Part shown: piece by piece, positions 50,081 through 58,901 of the stretch
How the letters are laid out: each line of letters begins with the position of its first letter
How positions within the stretch are numbered: the first letter of the stretch is position 1
From: Erythrobacter sp. UBA1916
Lineage (GTDB): Bacteria; Pseudomonadota; Alphaproteobacteria; Sphingomonadales; Sphingomonadaceae
Direction: 5' to 3'
NCBI GenBank assembly: GCA_002337385.1
Contig: DDFY01000022.1
Location: 1 to 62,377 of the forward strand
DNA length: 62,377 nucleotides
The notes under the pieces: model-generated
Seen by the model: the letters and a program-made list of their open reading frames with translations, nothing else
The model's database searches: none
What the model was told of the DNA's origin: nothing
Program-made: the position numbers and the translations under genes

Positions 50081-51523
50081 CTAACTACCACGACCCTCGT
50101 TGATAATCGGCGGCTCGGATTGTGTGCCCGGTCGCGTGCCGGAAAGCCGGAAGCCGGTGCCCAAATTGCCATCATGGCAATCGAAGCCTCCCTTGACGCA
50201 TGTGTCGACGATCGCCTGCAGCGCCTCTGGATGCCAGGCATTGAACCAGTCGCCATGAAGCGACATGCCGCCCGGTGTGCTGGTCGTTGCTTCATAGCTG
50301 TCTGAGGCCAGACGCCATCCGCGGCTGGTTTCGGTCGCGGGATCGTAGACGTCGGGCATTACGCCCCACGCATAGTGAAAGCTCACCCGCACGATCGGCA
50401 CCGGATGGCTCGATGGACAGACCGTGAGCGCTCCGTTCTCGACCGGGTAGGCAAGGTGGCTCTGGTGATCGGCGGAATCCAGATCGGTCCCGTTCCAGCA
50501 GCTGGGGAAGAAGATATCCATACGCAGCCGGTCGGGCGCCTCGCATTCGGGTATCGAGGTGCTCCAGCGCGGATTGGTGGCTTCATCGGAGAGCCATGAC
50601 TGGCAGTGCCAGCGCACGATAGAGGTGTCCTGCTCCATGCCCGGCTGCCCCATATGATTGCCTGCAATCATCTTCAGCCCCAGCGGGATCGGCTGGATCG
50701 AGCTGAGGTCTGACACGCCTGCTGAATAGTAGAAGATTTCATGCGCGACATCATCGCCGCCGACCACGGCGGGGACGACTTTCCATGCCGGTTCGCCAGC
50801 GGTATCGAGCAACCTTGCGCCGGTGCCCGGATCATAGGACGGAGCCAGCAGAGCGGGTATCCAGTAGGCAGAGCGGTTCAGCGTGTTGCCCTGGCAAGTC
50901 GATTCGCCGCTGGTGAACAGGCTTTCGACGGTGCTGTTCTCGTCAAGCAGCGTGTTGCCATAGAAGCGGTGAAGATGCGCCGCGCCGTCCTGTCCGGGGA
51001 AGGCGATCGGATCGTCGTAATCCGAATGAGAGAAATCGCAGTTGATCCGCAGGATGCCCTTCCAGCTGTTTGGAGCGACCTTTGCAGGATCGACGGTGGT
51101 GCGGGTAATTTCAGGGTGCAGAGATTCATCGGCGGCGTCGCCGAAAATGCTGCTCACCGTCCACGATGCGGCGGTGGGGGAGCCGGCATTGCCCGCGCTG
51201 TCGTAGGCCGTGACGGAGACTGTGTGTTCGCCGGTAGAAAGCGGGAAGACGAGAAAGGGGCTTTCGCACGCTTCTGTCGCGCCTCCGTCGAGGCTGCATT
51301 CGAAGCGCGCGGCCCCGCTTGCTGAAAACGCGAAGCTGGCGAAGGCTTCTTTCGTAACCGTATCGGGCGTTGCCGAGAAGCTGGTACTGGGCCCAGCGGT
51401 CGGCGTGGGGGTGGACGTGGCGCCACCGGTGCTTGACGGAGAGCTTGCGCCATCATCACCTCCGCACGCTGATAAAGCGAGTGCAGCGAGCGCGCAGGAG
51501 CTCGGATAAAGCCGACTCTTCAT
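50081..51523 (-). CDS. Lipoprotein with DUF1996-like domain
   Basis: A 480-residue protein with a lipobox LALSAC (C20), a Ser/Thr/Pro/Gly linker (about 24-46), a small beta-sandwich-like segment (about 47-128, ending ASWTV) and a large C-terminal domain. The latter has DDPIAFPGQDGAAHLHRFYG (HxHxFxG), SAYWIPALLAP and CWNGTDLDSADHQSHLAYP, the pattern of DUF1996, best known from fungal secreted proteins. It has many Cys and His residues. I am sure of the lipoprotein signal and moderately sure of the domain. Function unknown. It converges on the P450 gene. Confidence 0.78.
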   Translation of the reverse strand: MKSRLYPSSCALAALALSACGGDDGASSPSSTGGATSTPTPTAGPSTSFSATPDTVTKEAFASFAFSASGAARFECSLDGGATEACESPFLVFPLSTGEHTVSVTAYDSAGNAGSPTAASWTVSSIFGDAADESLHPEITRTTVDPAKVAPNSWKGILRINCDFSHSDYDDPIAFPGQDGAAHLHRFYGNTLLDENSTVESLFTSGESTCQGNTLNRSAYWIPALLAPSYDPGTGARLLDTAGEPAWKVVPAVVGGDDVAHEIFYYSAGVSDLSSIQPIPLGLKMIAGNHMGQPGMEQDTSIVRWHCQSWLSDEATNPRWSTSIPECEAPDRLRMDIFFPSCWNGTDLDSADHQSHLAYPVENGALTVCPSSHPVPIVRVSFHYAWGVMPDVYDPATETSRGWRLASDSYEATTSTPGGMSLHGDWFNAWHPEALQAIVDTCVKGGFDCHDGNLGTGFRLSGTRPGTQSEPPIINEGRGS

Positions 51524-51704
51524 TCAAACTCTCCCTCGTGAACTGCTCTGGACAACATGCCCAGTCTTCTTGTGGCAGAGCTAGAATGAAGGGGGAGTGA
51601 AGTCTCGTCGCGGTTTGTATCCCAGTGTAACGTAGCGTAATTGCGGAGCGACAGATGCTCATCACGTCCGCAATCGGGCCGTATCGCGGACTTCAGCTTC
51701 TCTG

Positions 51705-52883
51705 CTAACGCCTGCGCAAATGCTCGCGGCTGAGCTGCTCCACCCGGCTCACCCCCATCAGCTGCATATCGCGCCGGATCTCCGCCTCCAGCAAGTCGAG
51801 CGCGCGCGCCACGCCCGCCTGCCCCGCCGCCGCCAGCGCATAAAGGTAGAGCCTCCCGCCGCTCGCCGCCTTTGCGCCTGTTGCGAGCGCTTTCAGCACG
51901 TGGCTGCCGCGCATCACGCCGCCGTCGCAGATCACCTCGACCCGGTCGCCCACCGCATCGACGATCTCGGCCAGCTGGTCGAACGGGGCGCGGCTGCCGT
52001 CGAGCTGGCGGCCGCCGTGGTTGGAGACCATGATCGCATCGACCCCCATGTCCGCCGCGCGCCGCGCATCGCCCACCGACATGATCCCCTTGAGGCAGAA
52101 TGTGCCGCCCCAGTCGTCGCGTAGTTGCTCGGCGGCCTGCCAGTTGAGCGCCGGGTCGAGCATCGAATTGAAGTAGTCCTGGATCGAGACCGCCTTGCCG
52201 CTGCCCGCCTCCACGTGGGTGGAGAGGTTGGGCAGGTCGAATTTCTCACGAAACAGGAAGTTGAGCGCCCAGGCCGGGTGCATGGCATAGGACAGCACAT
52301 TGGCAGGCGTGAAGCGCGGCGGGGTGGAAAAGCCGGTGCGCTTGCAGCGCTCGCGGTTGCCCGAGACGATCGTATCCACGGTCAGCGCGATGGCATCGAA
52401 CTTTGCCGCTCTTGCCCGCTCGACCAGCGCGGCGTTCAGCCCGCGATCCTTGTGGTAGTAGTATTGCAGCATCTTGGGCCCGGCATAGTTCGCGCCGACC
52501 TCCTCGATGCTGACGGTCGAGAGCGAGCTGATGCCGAACCACAGCCCGTGGCGCTCGGCCTCCTTCGCCACCGCGCGCTCGCCCTGCCAGTGGAACACGC
52601 GCTGCAAGGCGGTGGGCGAGAGCATCAGCGGCAGCGACGACTTACGGCCCATGATCGTGCACGAGGGATCGACTGTGTCCGCGCCCACCAGCACGTTTGG
52701 CACGAGGTCGACCTCGCCATAGGCCTCGGTGTTGCGGCGGCGGGTCGCTTCGTCGTCCGCCGCGCCGTCGATATAGTGGAACACGGGGAAGGGCAGCCGC
52801 CGTTTGGCCAGCTCGCGGAAGTCGGCGATCTTCTGGCAATCGGCCAGCTTGCGGACCTTGGGGCTGTAGGGCGGGACCATCAT
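51705..52883 (-). CDS. FMN-dependent alpha-hydroxy acid dehydrogenase (LldD-like)
   Basis: A 392-residue flavoprotein of the glycolate oxidase/L-lactate dehydrogenase family. FMN and active-site motifs are present: PFPVFHYIDGAADDE at the N-terminus, LMLSPTALQR, the QYYYHKDR region, ALTVDT, and the catalytic SNHGGRQLDGS with His. ICDGGVMRGSHVLKALATGA binds the phosphate. It may oxidise L-lactate or a related 2-hydroxy acid and feed the quinone pool. Starts at 52883 and 52880 are both ATG. No regulator of the LldR type is adjacent. Confidence 0.9.
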   Translation of the reverse strand: MMVPPYSPKVRKLADCQKIADFRELAKRRLPFPVFHYIDGAADDEATRRRNTEAYGEVDLVPNVLVGADTVDPSCTIMGRKSSLPLMLSPTALQRVFHWQGERAVAKEAERHGLWFGISSLSTVSIEEVGANYAGPKMLQYYYHKDRGLNAALVERARAAKFDAIALTVDTIVSGNRERCKRTGFSTPPRFTPANVLSYAMHPAWALNFLFREKFDLPNLSTHVEAGSGKAVSIQDYFNSMLDPALNWQAAEQLRDDWGGTFCLKGIMSVGDARRAADMGVDAIMVSNHGGRQLDGSRAPFDQLAEIVDAVGDRVEVICDGGVMRGSHVLKALATGAKAASGGRLYLYALAAAGQAGVARALDLLEAEIRRDMQLMGVSRVEQLSREHLRRR

Positions 52884-52942
52884 TCTGCCGGTTCTAGCAG
52901 GCGCTTCGGCGCGATCCAGCGGCTGTTCAATATGAGTTCAGT

Positions 52943-52974
52943 TTACATTCGTAATCGTGTCGGCTACACGTGTA
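52943..52974 (+). promoter_or_regulatory. Two BlaI/MecI-type operator palindromes before blaI
   Basis: The perfect palindrome TACACGTGTA (52965-52974) fits the known BlaI/MecI/CopY core TACA-N2-TGTA. A second imperfect copy, TACATTCGTA inside TTACATTCGTAA (52943-52954), has its centre exactly 21 bp upstream, two helix turns. TTTACA at 52942-52947 could be a -35 box with the second palindrome over the -10 region 17 bp later, so bound repressor would cover the promoter. The blaI start is 31 bases downstream. Confidence 0.75.
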
Positions 52975-53004
52975 ATCACAAATGCTGCTTGAGGGAGTCG
53001 GCAC

Positions 53005-53403
53005 ATGGGTGGAGCAAAAGCGAAGAGGCTGCTGGGCGGTGAACGCATCAGCGAAGCGGAACATGCGGTGATGGAGGCCCTGTGGGCCCGCGCGCCGCTG
53101 TCGGCGGCCGAGGTCGGCGAAGCGGTCGGCGGCCAGCGCGACTGGAGCCTTGCCACGGTCAAGACGCTGCTCTCGCGGCTCGTCACCAAGGGCGCCTTGG
53201 CCACTGAGGCCGATGGCCGCCGCTTCCTTTACACCCCGCTGATCGAACGGGCCGACTATGTCGGCGGCGAATCGCGGCGGTTGGTTGACCGGCTGTTCGG
53301 TGGCCGCGCCGCCCCGCTGTTCGCGCACCTTGCCGAGTCCGAAGCGCTGAGCGCACAGGATATCGCCGAAATCGAAAGCCTGCTGCAGGAGTTGAAGCAG
53401 TGA
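53005..53403 (+). CDS. blaI: BlaI/MecI/CopY family transcriptional repressor
   Basis: A 132-residue winged-helix repressor. The N-terminal part ISEAEHAVMEALWARAPLSA is the family recognition region, then WSLATVKTLLSRLVTKGALA forms the recognition helix and wing, followed by the YVGGESRRLVDRLFGG dimerisation helices. Family members repress their own operon until a partner metalloprotease cleaves them. A GAGGGAG ribosome binding site and two matching operators lie upstream. Its stop overlaps the GTG start of the M56 peptidase gene. Confidence 0.93.
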   Translation: MGGAKAKRLLGGERISEAEHAVMEALWARAPLSAAEVGEAVGGQRDWSLATVKTLLSRLVTKGALATEADGRRFLYTPLIERADYVGGESRRLVDRLFGGRAAPLFAHLAESEALSAQDIAEIESLLQELKQ

Positions 53404-55064
53404 GCGCGTTCCTCGCCGATTGGCTGATCGACACCTTTGTCTGGACTGGCGCTCTGGTCGCCATGGTGCTGCTGTTGCGCCGCCCGGTGGCGCGCGCCTT
53501 CGGGCCGGGGGTCTCCTATGCCTTGTGGGGGCTGGTGATGCTGCGCTTCGTGCTGCCGCCGCTGGTTCTGCCTGCAAGCATGGCTCCGGTGCGTGAGGCG
53601 CAGACCGTTTTCGTTCCGGCGGTCGAGTTCGTCGACACCGCGCCTGCTGCGCCGTCAGCGCTGAGCTGGGTTGAGCCGTTGTTGCTGGCCTTGTGGCTGG
53701 GCGGGGCGGTGTTCTTCCTTGCCATGCGGGTGCGCAGCTATCGCCGGATGCGTGCGCATTTGCTGGCCGAGGCACGTCCGGTGGGCGAAGCGGGCAAGGT
53801 CCGTCTGGTCGAGACCCCGGCTGCCAGCGCGCCGGTCGCCTTCGGGCTGTTCGACAAGGTGGTGGCGCTGCCGCCCGGCTTCATGGCTCACTATGACCGC
53901 GATGCGCGTGACCTCGCCATTGCGCATGAACTGGCGCACCATCGCGGACACGATCTGCTGGCCAATATGGCCGCGCAGGGCGTGCTGGCGCTGCACTGGT
54001 TCAATCCGCTGGCATGGCTCGGCTGGCGCGCGATGCGTTCGGATCAGGAAGCGGCTTGCGATGCGCGGGTGATGGCCGGGCGCACACGCGGCGAACGCGC
54101 GGCCTATGCGCAGGTGATCGCCGGGTTTGCGCGCGGGCAGGACTTTGCTCTGGCCGCGCCGATGGCCTGCCCGATGCTGGGCGACAAGTCGATCGTCCAC
54201 CGGCTCAAGAGCCTGACGCGCGATGACTGTGCGCGTGGACGGCGGATTGCCGGGGTGTCGGCGCTGGCGCTGTGTGCGGTGGCGCTGCCGCTGACCGCGT
54301 CGGTGAGCTACGCCAGCCCACCAGCGCCGCCTTCCGCGCCACCAGCGCCGGCTGCTCCTGAGGCGCCTGACGCGCCCTTGCCGCCCGAGGCCCCGATTGC
54401 ACAGGTGCCTGCCGCTCCCGATGCTCCGCCGCCGCCCGACGTGGTGTTCCTGCCCGAGGATCTCGAACGGGTGAATGCCGAGGTCGCCGCAGCCATGGTT
54501 GAGGCGCGGGAGGCTCAGGCTGAGGCGCGCGTAGCGGAAGCCGAGGCACGTGAAGCGGAGGTTCAGGCCAGGGCCGAGGTGGCAGCCGCCATGGCCGAAA
54601 TGCCTGTGGTTGAAGAGCACTGCGACGGCGATGAGGTGGTCAGAGAATGGCAAGCCGACGACGGTCGCCGCATCGTGCAGATCTGCCACGAGGCCGCCGC
54701 CCGAGAGGCTAGCCGCGGGCTGGAGCAGGCGCGGGCAGAGGTTGCCCGCCAGCGTGACCTTCCGGCGAAGCTGCGCCAGGAAATCCTGCGCAATCTCGAC
54801 CGTCAGATCGAACAGGCCCGCAATCCCGGTCGCGCTTCCGCCGTATCGACTGCTGACGGTGCCCGTGCGGTGGCGACAGCCAGTGCCGGGTCGGCTACCC
54901 CTGTCGCCTTCGTGAAGATGCCCGGCTCGGTTACCGCCACCTTGCGGTTCGTGGCGTCGTTCTCTGGTCCGGACGCGCCGCAGGCGATCAGCGTCACCGT
55001 GCCGGTCAGTGTCACGCTGACCAGCACGGCGGCAACGCCTCCGCCGGTCGGAGAGACCGTCTAG
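53400..55064 (+). CDS. M56 family (BlaR1-type) membrane metalloprotease
   Basis: A 554-residue membrane protein with GTG start at 53400. About four membrane helices (about residues 8-25, 38-60, 85-105, and 280-300) hold the zinc protease site HELAHH (in LAIAHELAHHRGHDLL) and the third ligand in DQEAACDARV. Unlike BlaR1/MecR1 of staphylococci there is no penicillin-binding domain after the last helix. Instead comes a Pro/Ala-rich stretch (about 303-345), a long Ala/Glu-rich coiled coil (about 350-400 and 430-475) and a beta-like tail. It probably cleaves the BlaI partner in response to an unknown envelope signal. Confidence 0.9.
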   Translation: MSAFLADWLIDTFVWTGALVAMVLLLRRPVARAFGPGVSYALWGLVMLRFVLPPLVLPASMAPVREAQTVFVPAVEFVDTAPAAPSALSWVEPLLLALWLGGAVFFLAMRVRSYRRMRAHLLAEARPVGEAGKVRLVETPAASAPVAFGLFDKVVALPPGFMAHYDRDARDLAIAHELAHHRGHDLLANMAAQGVLALHWFNPLAWLGWRAMRSDQEAACDARVMAGRTRGERAAYAQVIAGFARGQDFALAAPMACPMLGDKSIVHRLKSLTRDDCARGRRIAGVSALALCAVALPLTASVSYASPPAPPSAPPAPAAPEAPDAPLPPEAPIAQVPAAPDAPPPPDVVFLPEDLERVNAEVAAAMVEAREAQAEARVAEAEAREAEVQARAEVAAAMAEMPVVEEHCDGDEVVREWQADDGRRIVQICHEAAAREASRGLEQARAEVARQRDLPAKLRQEILRNLDRQIEQARNPGRASAVSTADGARAVATASAGSATPVAFVKMPGSVTATLRFVASFSGPDAPQAISVTVPVSVTLTSTAATPPPVGETV

Positions 55065-55073
55065 GCTGCGCGC

Positions 55074-55946
55074 CTAGCGCACCTGTACGATTTCGTCGCA
55101 GCGCCTGTCGTCGCCGGTGGTCAGGCCCAGCCGCAAGGCTTCCATGCGCTGCTGGCTGGTGCCGTGGGTGAAGTTGTCCTCGCTCACGCGTCCGCCGGTC
55201 AGCGCGTCATCGCCAATGGCCGAGGCGGCGGTCATGCCTTCTTCGAAGTCGCCCGGTTCGATTGCATTGCGGTTGCGGCCCGCCCAGACGCCGGCATAGC
55301 AATCGGCCTGCAGCTCCATCAGCACCTGATAGCGGTTGGCATTGGCCGGATCGCTCTGCTGAGCACTGCGGATCTGGTCGGAAATGCCGGTGATGGTCTG
55401 GATATGGTGGCCATATTCGTGGGCCATCACATAGTAGCGCGCAAAGTCGCCGCCCGCGCCAAGCTGGCGTTGGAGCGTGTCGTAGAAGCTGGTGTCGATG
55501 TAGATCGTCTGGTCACCAGGGCAGTAGAACGGCCCCATCGAAGCCGAGCCCGCGCCGCAAGCGGTGCGTGTTCCGCCTTCGTAGAGTTCAAGCGTGGGCT
55601 GAACGAAGCGGTCGCCAAGCCCTTCTTCGGCAAAGCGGGCTTTCCATGTCTGGTCGAGCGAGGCGAGCGCGTTGCAGGCCTCCATCGCATATTGGCTGTC
55701 GTCGCAGATGGTCGCAGCGCCCTCGTTCGGATTGGCGGGGGCGCCCTGTTGCTGCTGGCCCGAACCCTGCATTTGCCCGACCGTTCCGAGCATCTGCGCC
55801 GGGTCCATCCCGAACACGAACACCCCGATCAGAACCACCACGATGCCGCCAATGCCAAGTTTGCCACCGGGCATGCCGCCGCGACCACCGCCGCGGCCGC
55901 CGCGACGAACCTTGATTTTACTCGGGTCAAACGGATTGAGTTTCAC
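55074..55946 (-). CDS. YpfJ-like neutral zinc metallopeptidase
   Basis: A 290-residue protein of the putative neutral zinc peptidase (YpfJ) family. N-terminal FDPSKIKVRRGGRGGGRGG, a membrane anchor (LGIGGIVVVLIGVFVFG, about residues 30-46), and then the family core: PNEGAATICDDSQYAMEACN, CPGDQTIYIDTSFYD, the zinc site MAHEYGHHIQ and ADCYAGVWAGR. I chose the GTG at 55946, which gives the usual short N-terminus; the frame is open up to an ATG at 56015. The substrate is unknown. Convergent with the M56 gene. Confidence 0.88.
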   Translation of the reverse strand: MKLNPFDPSKIKVRRGGRGGGRGGMPGGKLGIGGIVVVLIGVFVFGMDPAQMLGTVGQMQGSGQQQQGAPANPNEGAATICDDSQYAMEACNALASLDQTWKARFAEEGLGDRFVQPTLELYEGGTRTACGAGSASMGPFYCPGDQTIYIDTSFYDTLQRQLGAGGDFARYYVMAHEYGHHIQTITGISDQIRSAQQSDPANANRYQVLMELQADCYAGVWAGRNRNAIEPGDFEEGMTAASAIGDDALTGGRVSEDNFTHGTSQQRMEALRLGLTTGDDRRCDEIVQVR

Positions 55947-56047
55947 GGACCAGTCCCCATTTATGATGCGGCGCACAATAGGACGTCGCGCCAGTTCCCC
56001 GTGTGCTTTGCGCACGCAGTCTTGTAGACAATGTTCTGGAGGTTTCC

Positions 56048-56800
56048 ATGTTCCTTTCCGGCAAGCGCGCTCTCGTAACTGGCTCCACCTCGGGAATTGG
56101 CCTCGCCATTACCCGGGCGCTCCATGCGGAGGGGGCCGAAGTGGTGCTCTCGGGATTTGGCGACGAGGCCGAGATCGCGAAATTGCAGGAAGAGCTGTCC
56201 GCGCCCTATAGCAGTGCCGACCTCACCACCGCCGATGGCGTGGCCCAGCTGATGGAAGAAGCGGGCGATGTCGATGTGCTGGTCAATAATGCGGGGATGC
56301 AGTTCGTCTCGCCGGTGGAGGACTTTCCGCCCGAGAAGTGGAACAAGATCATCGCGCTGAACCTTTCCAGCGCCTTCCTCACTTCGCACCACGCGGTGCC
56401 CTATATGAAGAAGGCGGGCTGGGGCCGGATCATCAACACCGCCAGCGCCCACTCCAAGGTCGCGAGCCCCTACAAGGCCGCCTATGTCGCGGCCAAGCAC
56501 GGGATTGCGGGCCTGACCAAGGTTCTCGCGCTGGAACTGGCCGAGCACAACATCACCGCCAACTGCATCTCGCCCGGCTATGTCTGGACCCCGCTGGTGG
56601 AAAACCAGATCCCCGACACGATGAAGGCGCGCAATATGACGCGCGACGAGGTCATCAACGAGGTGCTGCTCGACAGCCAGCCGACCAAGAAATTCGTCCA
56701 GCCCGAGGAGATCGGCGCGATGGCGGTGTTCCTGTGCCGTGACGAGGCGCAGAACATCAACGGCGCGAATTGGTCGGTAGACGGCGGCTGGACCGCCTGA
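56048..56800 (+). CDS. bdhA: 3-hydroxybutyrate dehydrogenase
   Basis: A 250-residue SDR that interconverts (R)-3-hydroxybutyrate and acetoacetate, used in polyhydroxybutyrate breakdown. It has TGSTSGIGLAI for NAD+, the family-specific NNAGMQFVSPVEDFPPEKWN, the catalytic TASAHSKVASPYKAAYVAAK (Ser, Tyr, Lys) and ISPGYVWTPLVENQIPD. The ATG at 56048 follows TGGAGGT. The upstream reading frame is longer but lacks a ribosome binding site. Divergent from the YpfJ-like gene. Confidence 0.93.
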   Translation: MFLSGKRALVTGSTSGIGLAITRALHAEGAEVVLSGFGDEAEIAKLQEELSAPYSSADLTTADGVAQLMEEAGDVDVLVNNAGMQFVSPVEDFPPEKWNKIIALNLSSAFLTSHHAVPYMKKAGWGRIINTASAHSKVASPYKAAYVAAKHGIAGLTKVLALELAEHNITANCISPGYVWTPLVENQIPDTMKARNMTRDEVINEVLLDSQPTKKFVQPEEIGAMAVFLCRDEAQNINGANWSVDGGWTA

Positions 56801-56880
56801 CCTCGGCGACCCTGGCGCTTCGGGGCGGTCCGGAGCGCAAGGGAAGGGGTTTTCCCGACCCCCCTAGCACCTGACACATA

Positions 56881-56916
56881 GTGCGTTTACATGGGCCGCC
56901 ACGAATCGAAACGCAC
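56881..56916 (+). promoter_or_regulatory. Inverted repeat upstream of guaB
   Basis: A perfect 8-bp inverted repeat GTGCGTTT (56881-56888) and AAACGCAC (56909-56916) with a 20-base spacer ends 17 bases before the guaB start. It could be an operator or an mRNA stem-loop. Confidence 0.45.
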
Positions 56917-56933
56917 AACATCTGGTGGCACCC

Positions 56934-58385
56934 ATGGAAATCGAGACCGGCCTTACTTTTGACGACGTCCTGCTACGGCCGGCCGAGAGTGACATCCTGC
57001 CCTCGCAGGTGAGCACCAAGACCAAGCTGACGCGCGAAATCGCGCTCAACATTCCGATGCTCTCCGCTGCGATGGACACGGTCACCGAGGCCGAAATGGC
57101 GATCGTGATGGCGCAAATGGGCGGTATCGGTGTGCTTCACCGCAACCTCACCATCGAAGAACAGTGCGATGCAGTGCGCCGCGTGAAGCGGTTCGAGAGC
57201 GGCATGGTGGTCAACCCCATCACGATCCGCCCCGAGGCCACCTTGGGCGAGGCGCAGGCGATCATGGCCCACAACCGCATCAGCGGCATTCCCGTGGTCG
57301 ATGCAAGCGGCAAGCTGGTGGGCATTCTCACCAACCGCGACGTGCGCTTTGCCGCCAACCCCGATCAGCCCGTGCGGGAGCTGATGACCAGCGACAACCT
57401 CGCCACCGTGTCCGAAGGCGTGAGCCAGGAAGAGGCGCGCCGCCTGCTGCACCAGCGCCGGATCGAGAAGCTGCTGGTGGTGGACGATGCCTATCACTGC
57501 GTCGGCCTGATCACGGTGAAGGACATCGAGAAGGCCGTGCTTAACCCCAATGCCACCAAGGACGCGGGCGGCCGCCTGCGCGTGGCGGCGGCGACCACCG
57601 TGGGCGACAAGGGTTTCGAGCGGACCGAGGCGCTGGTCGATGCCGGGTGCGATGTCATCATCATCGACACCGCCCATGGCCACAACAAGGAAGTGGCGCG
57701 CTCGGTTGACCGGGTGAAGAAGCTTTCCAACGCGGTGCAGGTGGTGGCGGGCAACGTCGCCACTGCCGAGGCGACCAAGGCGCTGATCGGTGCCGGCGCC
57801 GATGCGGTGAAGGTGGGGATCGGGCCGGGCTCGATCTGCACCACGCGCATCGTGGCGGGCGTGGGCGTGCCGCAGCTGACCGCAGTGATGGATGCAGCGA
57901 GCGCCGCGGGCGACGTGCCGATTATTGCTGATGGCGGCCTGCGCACTTCGGGCGATGCGGCCAAGGCGCTTGCCGCTGGCGCTTCGACCGTGATGGTCGG
58001 CAGCCTGCTTGCAGGCACCGAGGAAGCCCCCGGGGATACGTTCCTGTTTCAGGGCCGCGCCTACAAGGCCTATCGCGGCATGGGCTCGGTCAGTGCGATG
58101 GCGCGCGGCTCGGCGGACCGCTACTTCCAGCAGGATATCAAGGACCAGATGAAGCTGGTGCCGGAGGGCATTGAAGGTCAGGTGCCCTACAAGGGCCCGG
58201 CGCGCGACGTGGTTCACCAGCTGGTCGGCGGTATCAAGGCGGCGATGGGCTACACCGGCTCGGCCACGCTTGTGGACCTGCGCGAACGCGGCAAGTTCAT
58301 CCGCATCACCAATGCCGGGCTGTCGGAAAGCCATGTGCACGACGTGAGCATCACGCGCGAAGCGCCGAACTACCCGACGCGCTGA
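56934..58385 (+). CDS. guaB: Inosine-5'-monophosphate dehydrogenase
   Basis: GuaB oxidises IMP to XMP, the committed step to GTP. The 483-residue protein has the normal plan: LTFDDVLLRPAESDILPSQV, two CBS domains (about residues 95-210, ending in GLITVKDIEK), the NAD/IMP region IIDTAHGHNKEV, the catalytic cysteine in GPGSICTTRIVAGVG and the GSLLAGTEEAPG phosphate site. The ATG at 56934 matches the typical N-terminus. A short run of overlapping small genes follows 3 bases after the stop. Confidence 0.97.
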   Translation: MEIETGLTFDDVLLRPAESDILPSQVSTKTKLTREIALNIPMLSAAMDTVTEAEMAIVMAQMGGIGVLHRNLTIEEQCDAVRRVKRFESGMVVNPITIRPEATLGEAQAIMAHNRISGIPVVDASGKLVGILTNRDVRFAANPDQPVRELMTSDNLATVSEGVSQEEARRLLHQRRIEKLLVVDDAYHCVGLITVKDIEKAVLNPNATKDAGGRLRVAAATTVGDKGFERTEALVDAGCDVIIIDTAHGHNKEVARSVDRVKKLSNAVQVVAGNVATAEATKALIGAGADAVKVGIGPGSICTTRIVAGVGVPQLTAVMDAASAAGDVPIIADGGLRTSGDAAKALAAGASTVMVGSLLAGTEEAPGDTFLFQGRAYKAYRGMGSVSAMARGSADRYFQQDIKDQMKLVPEGIEGQVPYKGPARDVVHQLVGGIKAAMGYTGSATLVDLRERGKFIRITNAGLSESHVHDVSITREAPNYPTR

Positions 58386-58388
58386 CGC

Positions 58389-58901
58389 ATGGCGCTCGAC
58401 CAGCGCATCGCCGCGGCCTTCGGTCTCGACGACAAGGGCTGGGCGCGCCACGCAAACCCCTGGAGCGGCTGGAGCCGCGCGCTGACAGGGTTGCCGGTGA
58501 TCGTGCTGGCGGCGCTGTCGCGGATCTGGCTGGGCTGGTGGGCCTTGGCCGTGGCGGCGCTGGCGATTGGCTGGCTGTGGCTCAACCCGCATCTGTTCCG
58601 CGCTCCGGCTGATGATCGCGCGTGGATGACGCGCGGCGTGCTTGGCGAACGATTGTGGGTCGAACGCAAGGCGCGCCCACTGCCCGAAACGCAAACCATG
58701 CTGCCGAACGTGCTCAATGCGCTGTCTGCGCTGGGCTTCGTGGTCATGGTCTATGGGCTGGTGGTGCTCGACTATCTGGCCGTCGGGCTGGGCGGGGCGG
58801 TCGCGTGGCTGGCGAAAATCGCCTTTATCGACCGTACTCGCGCGATTTACGACGCGGCGGTGTGGCGTGATCCCTCGCTGGCCTATAGGGCGGAGCCATG
58901 A
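58389..58901 (+). CDS. DUF6653-like membrane protein
   Basis: A 170-residue protein with two pairs of hydrophobic segments (about residues 33-65 and 112-138). WARHANPWSGWSRALTGLP near the N-terminus and FIDRTRAIYDAAVWRDPSLA at the end are striking conserved-looking motifs; I believe they mark the DUF6653 family but am not certain. It starts 3 bases after guaB and its stop overlaps the next start (ATGA at 58898), so it probably belongs to the guaB transcript. Confidence 0.7.
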   Translation: MALDQRIAAAFGLDDKGWARHANPWSGWSRALTGLPVIVLAALSRIWLGWWALAVAALAIGWLWLNPHLFRAPADDRAWMTRGVLGERLWVERKARPLPETQTMLPNVLNALSALGFVVMVYGLVVLDYLAVGLGGAVAWLAKIAFIDRTRAIYDAAVWRDPSLAYRAEP

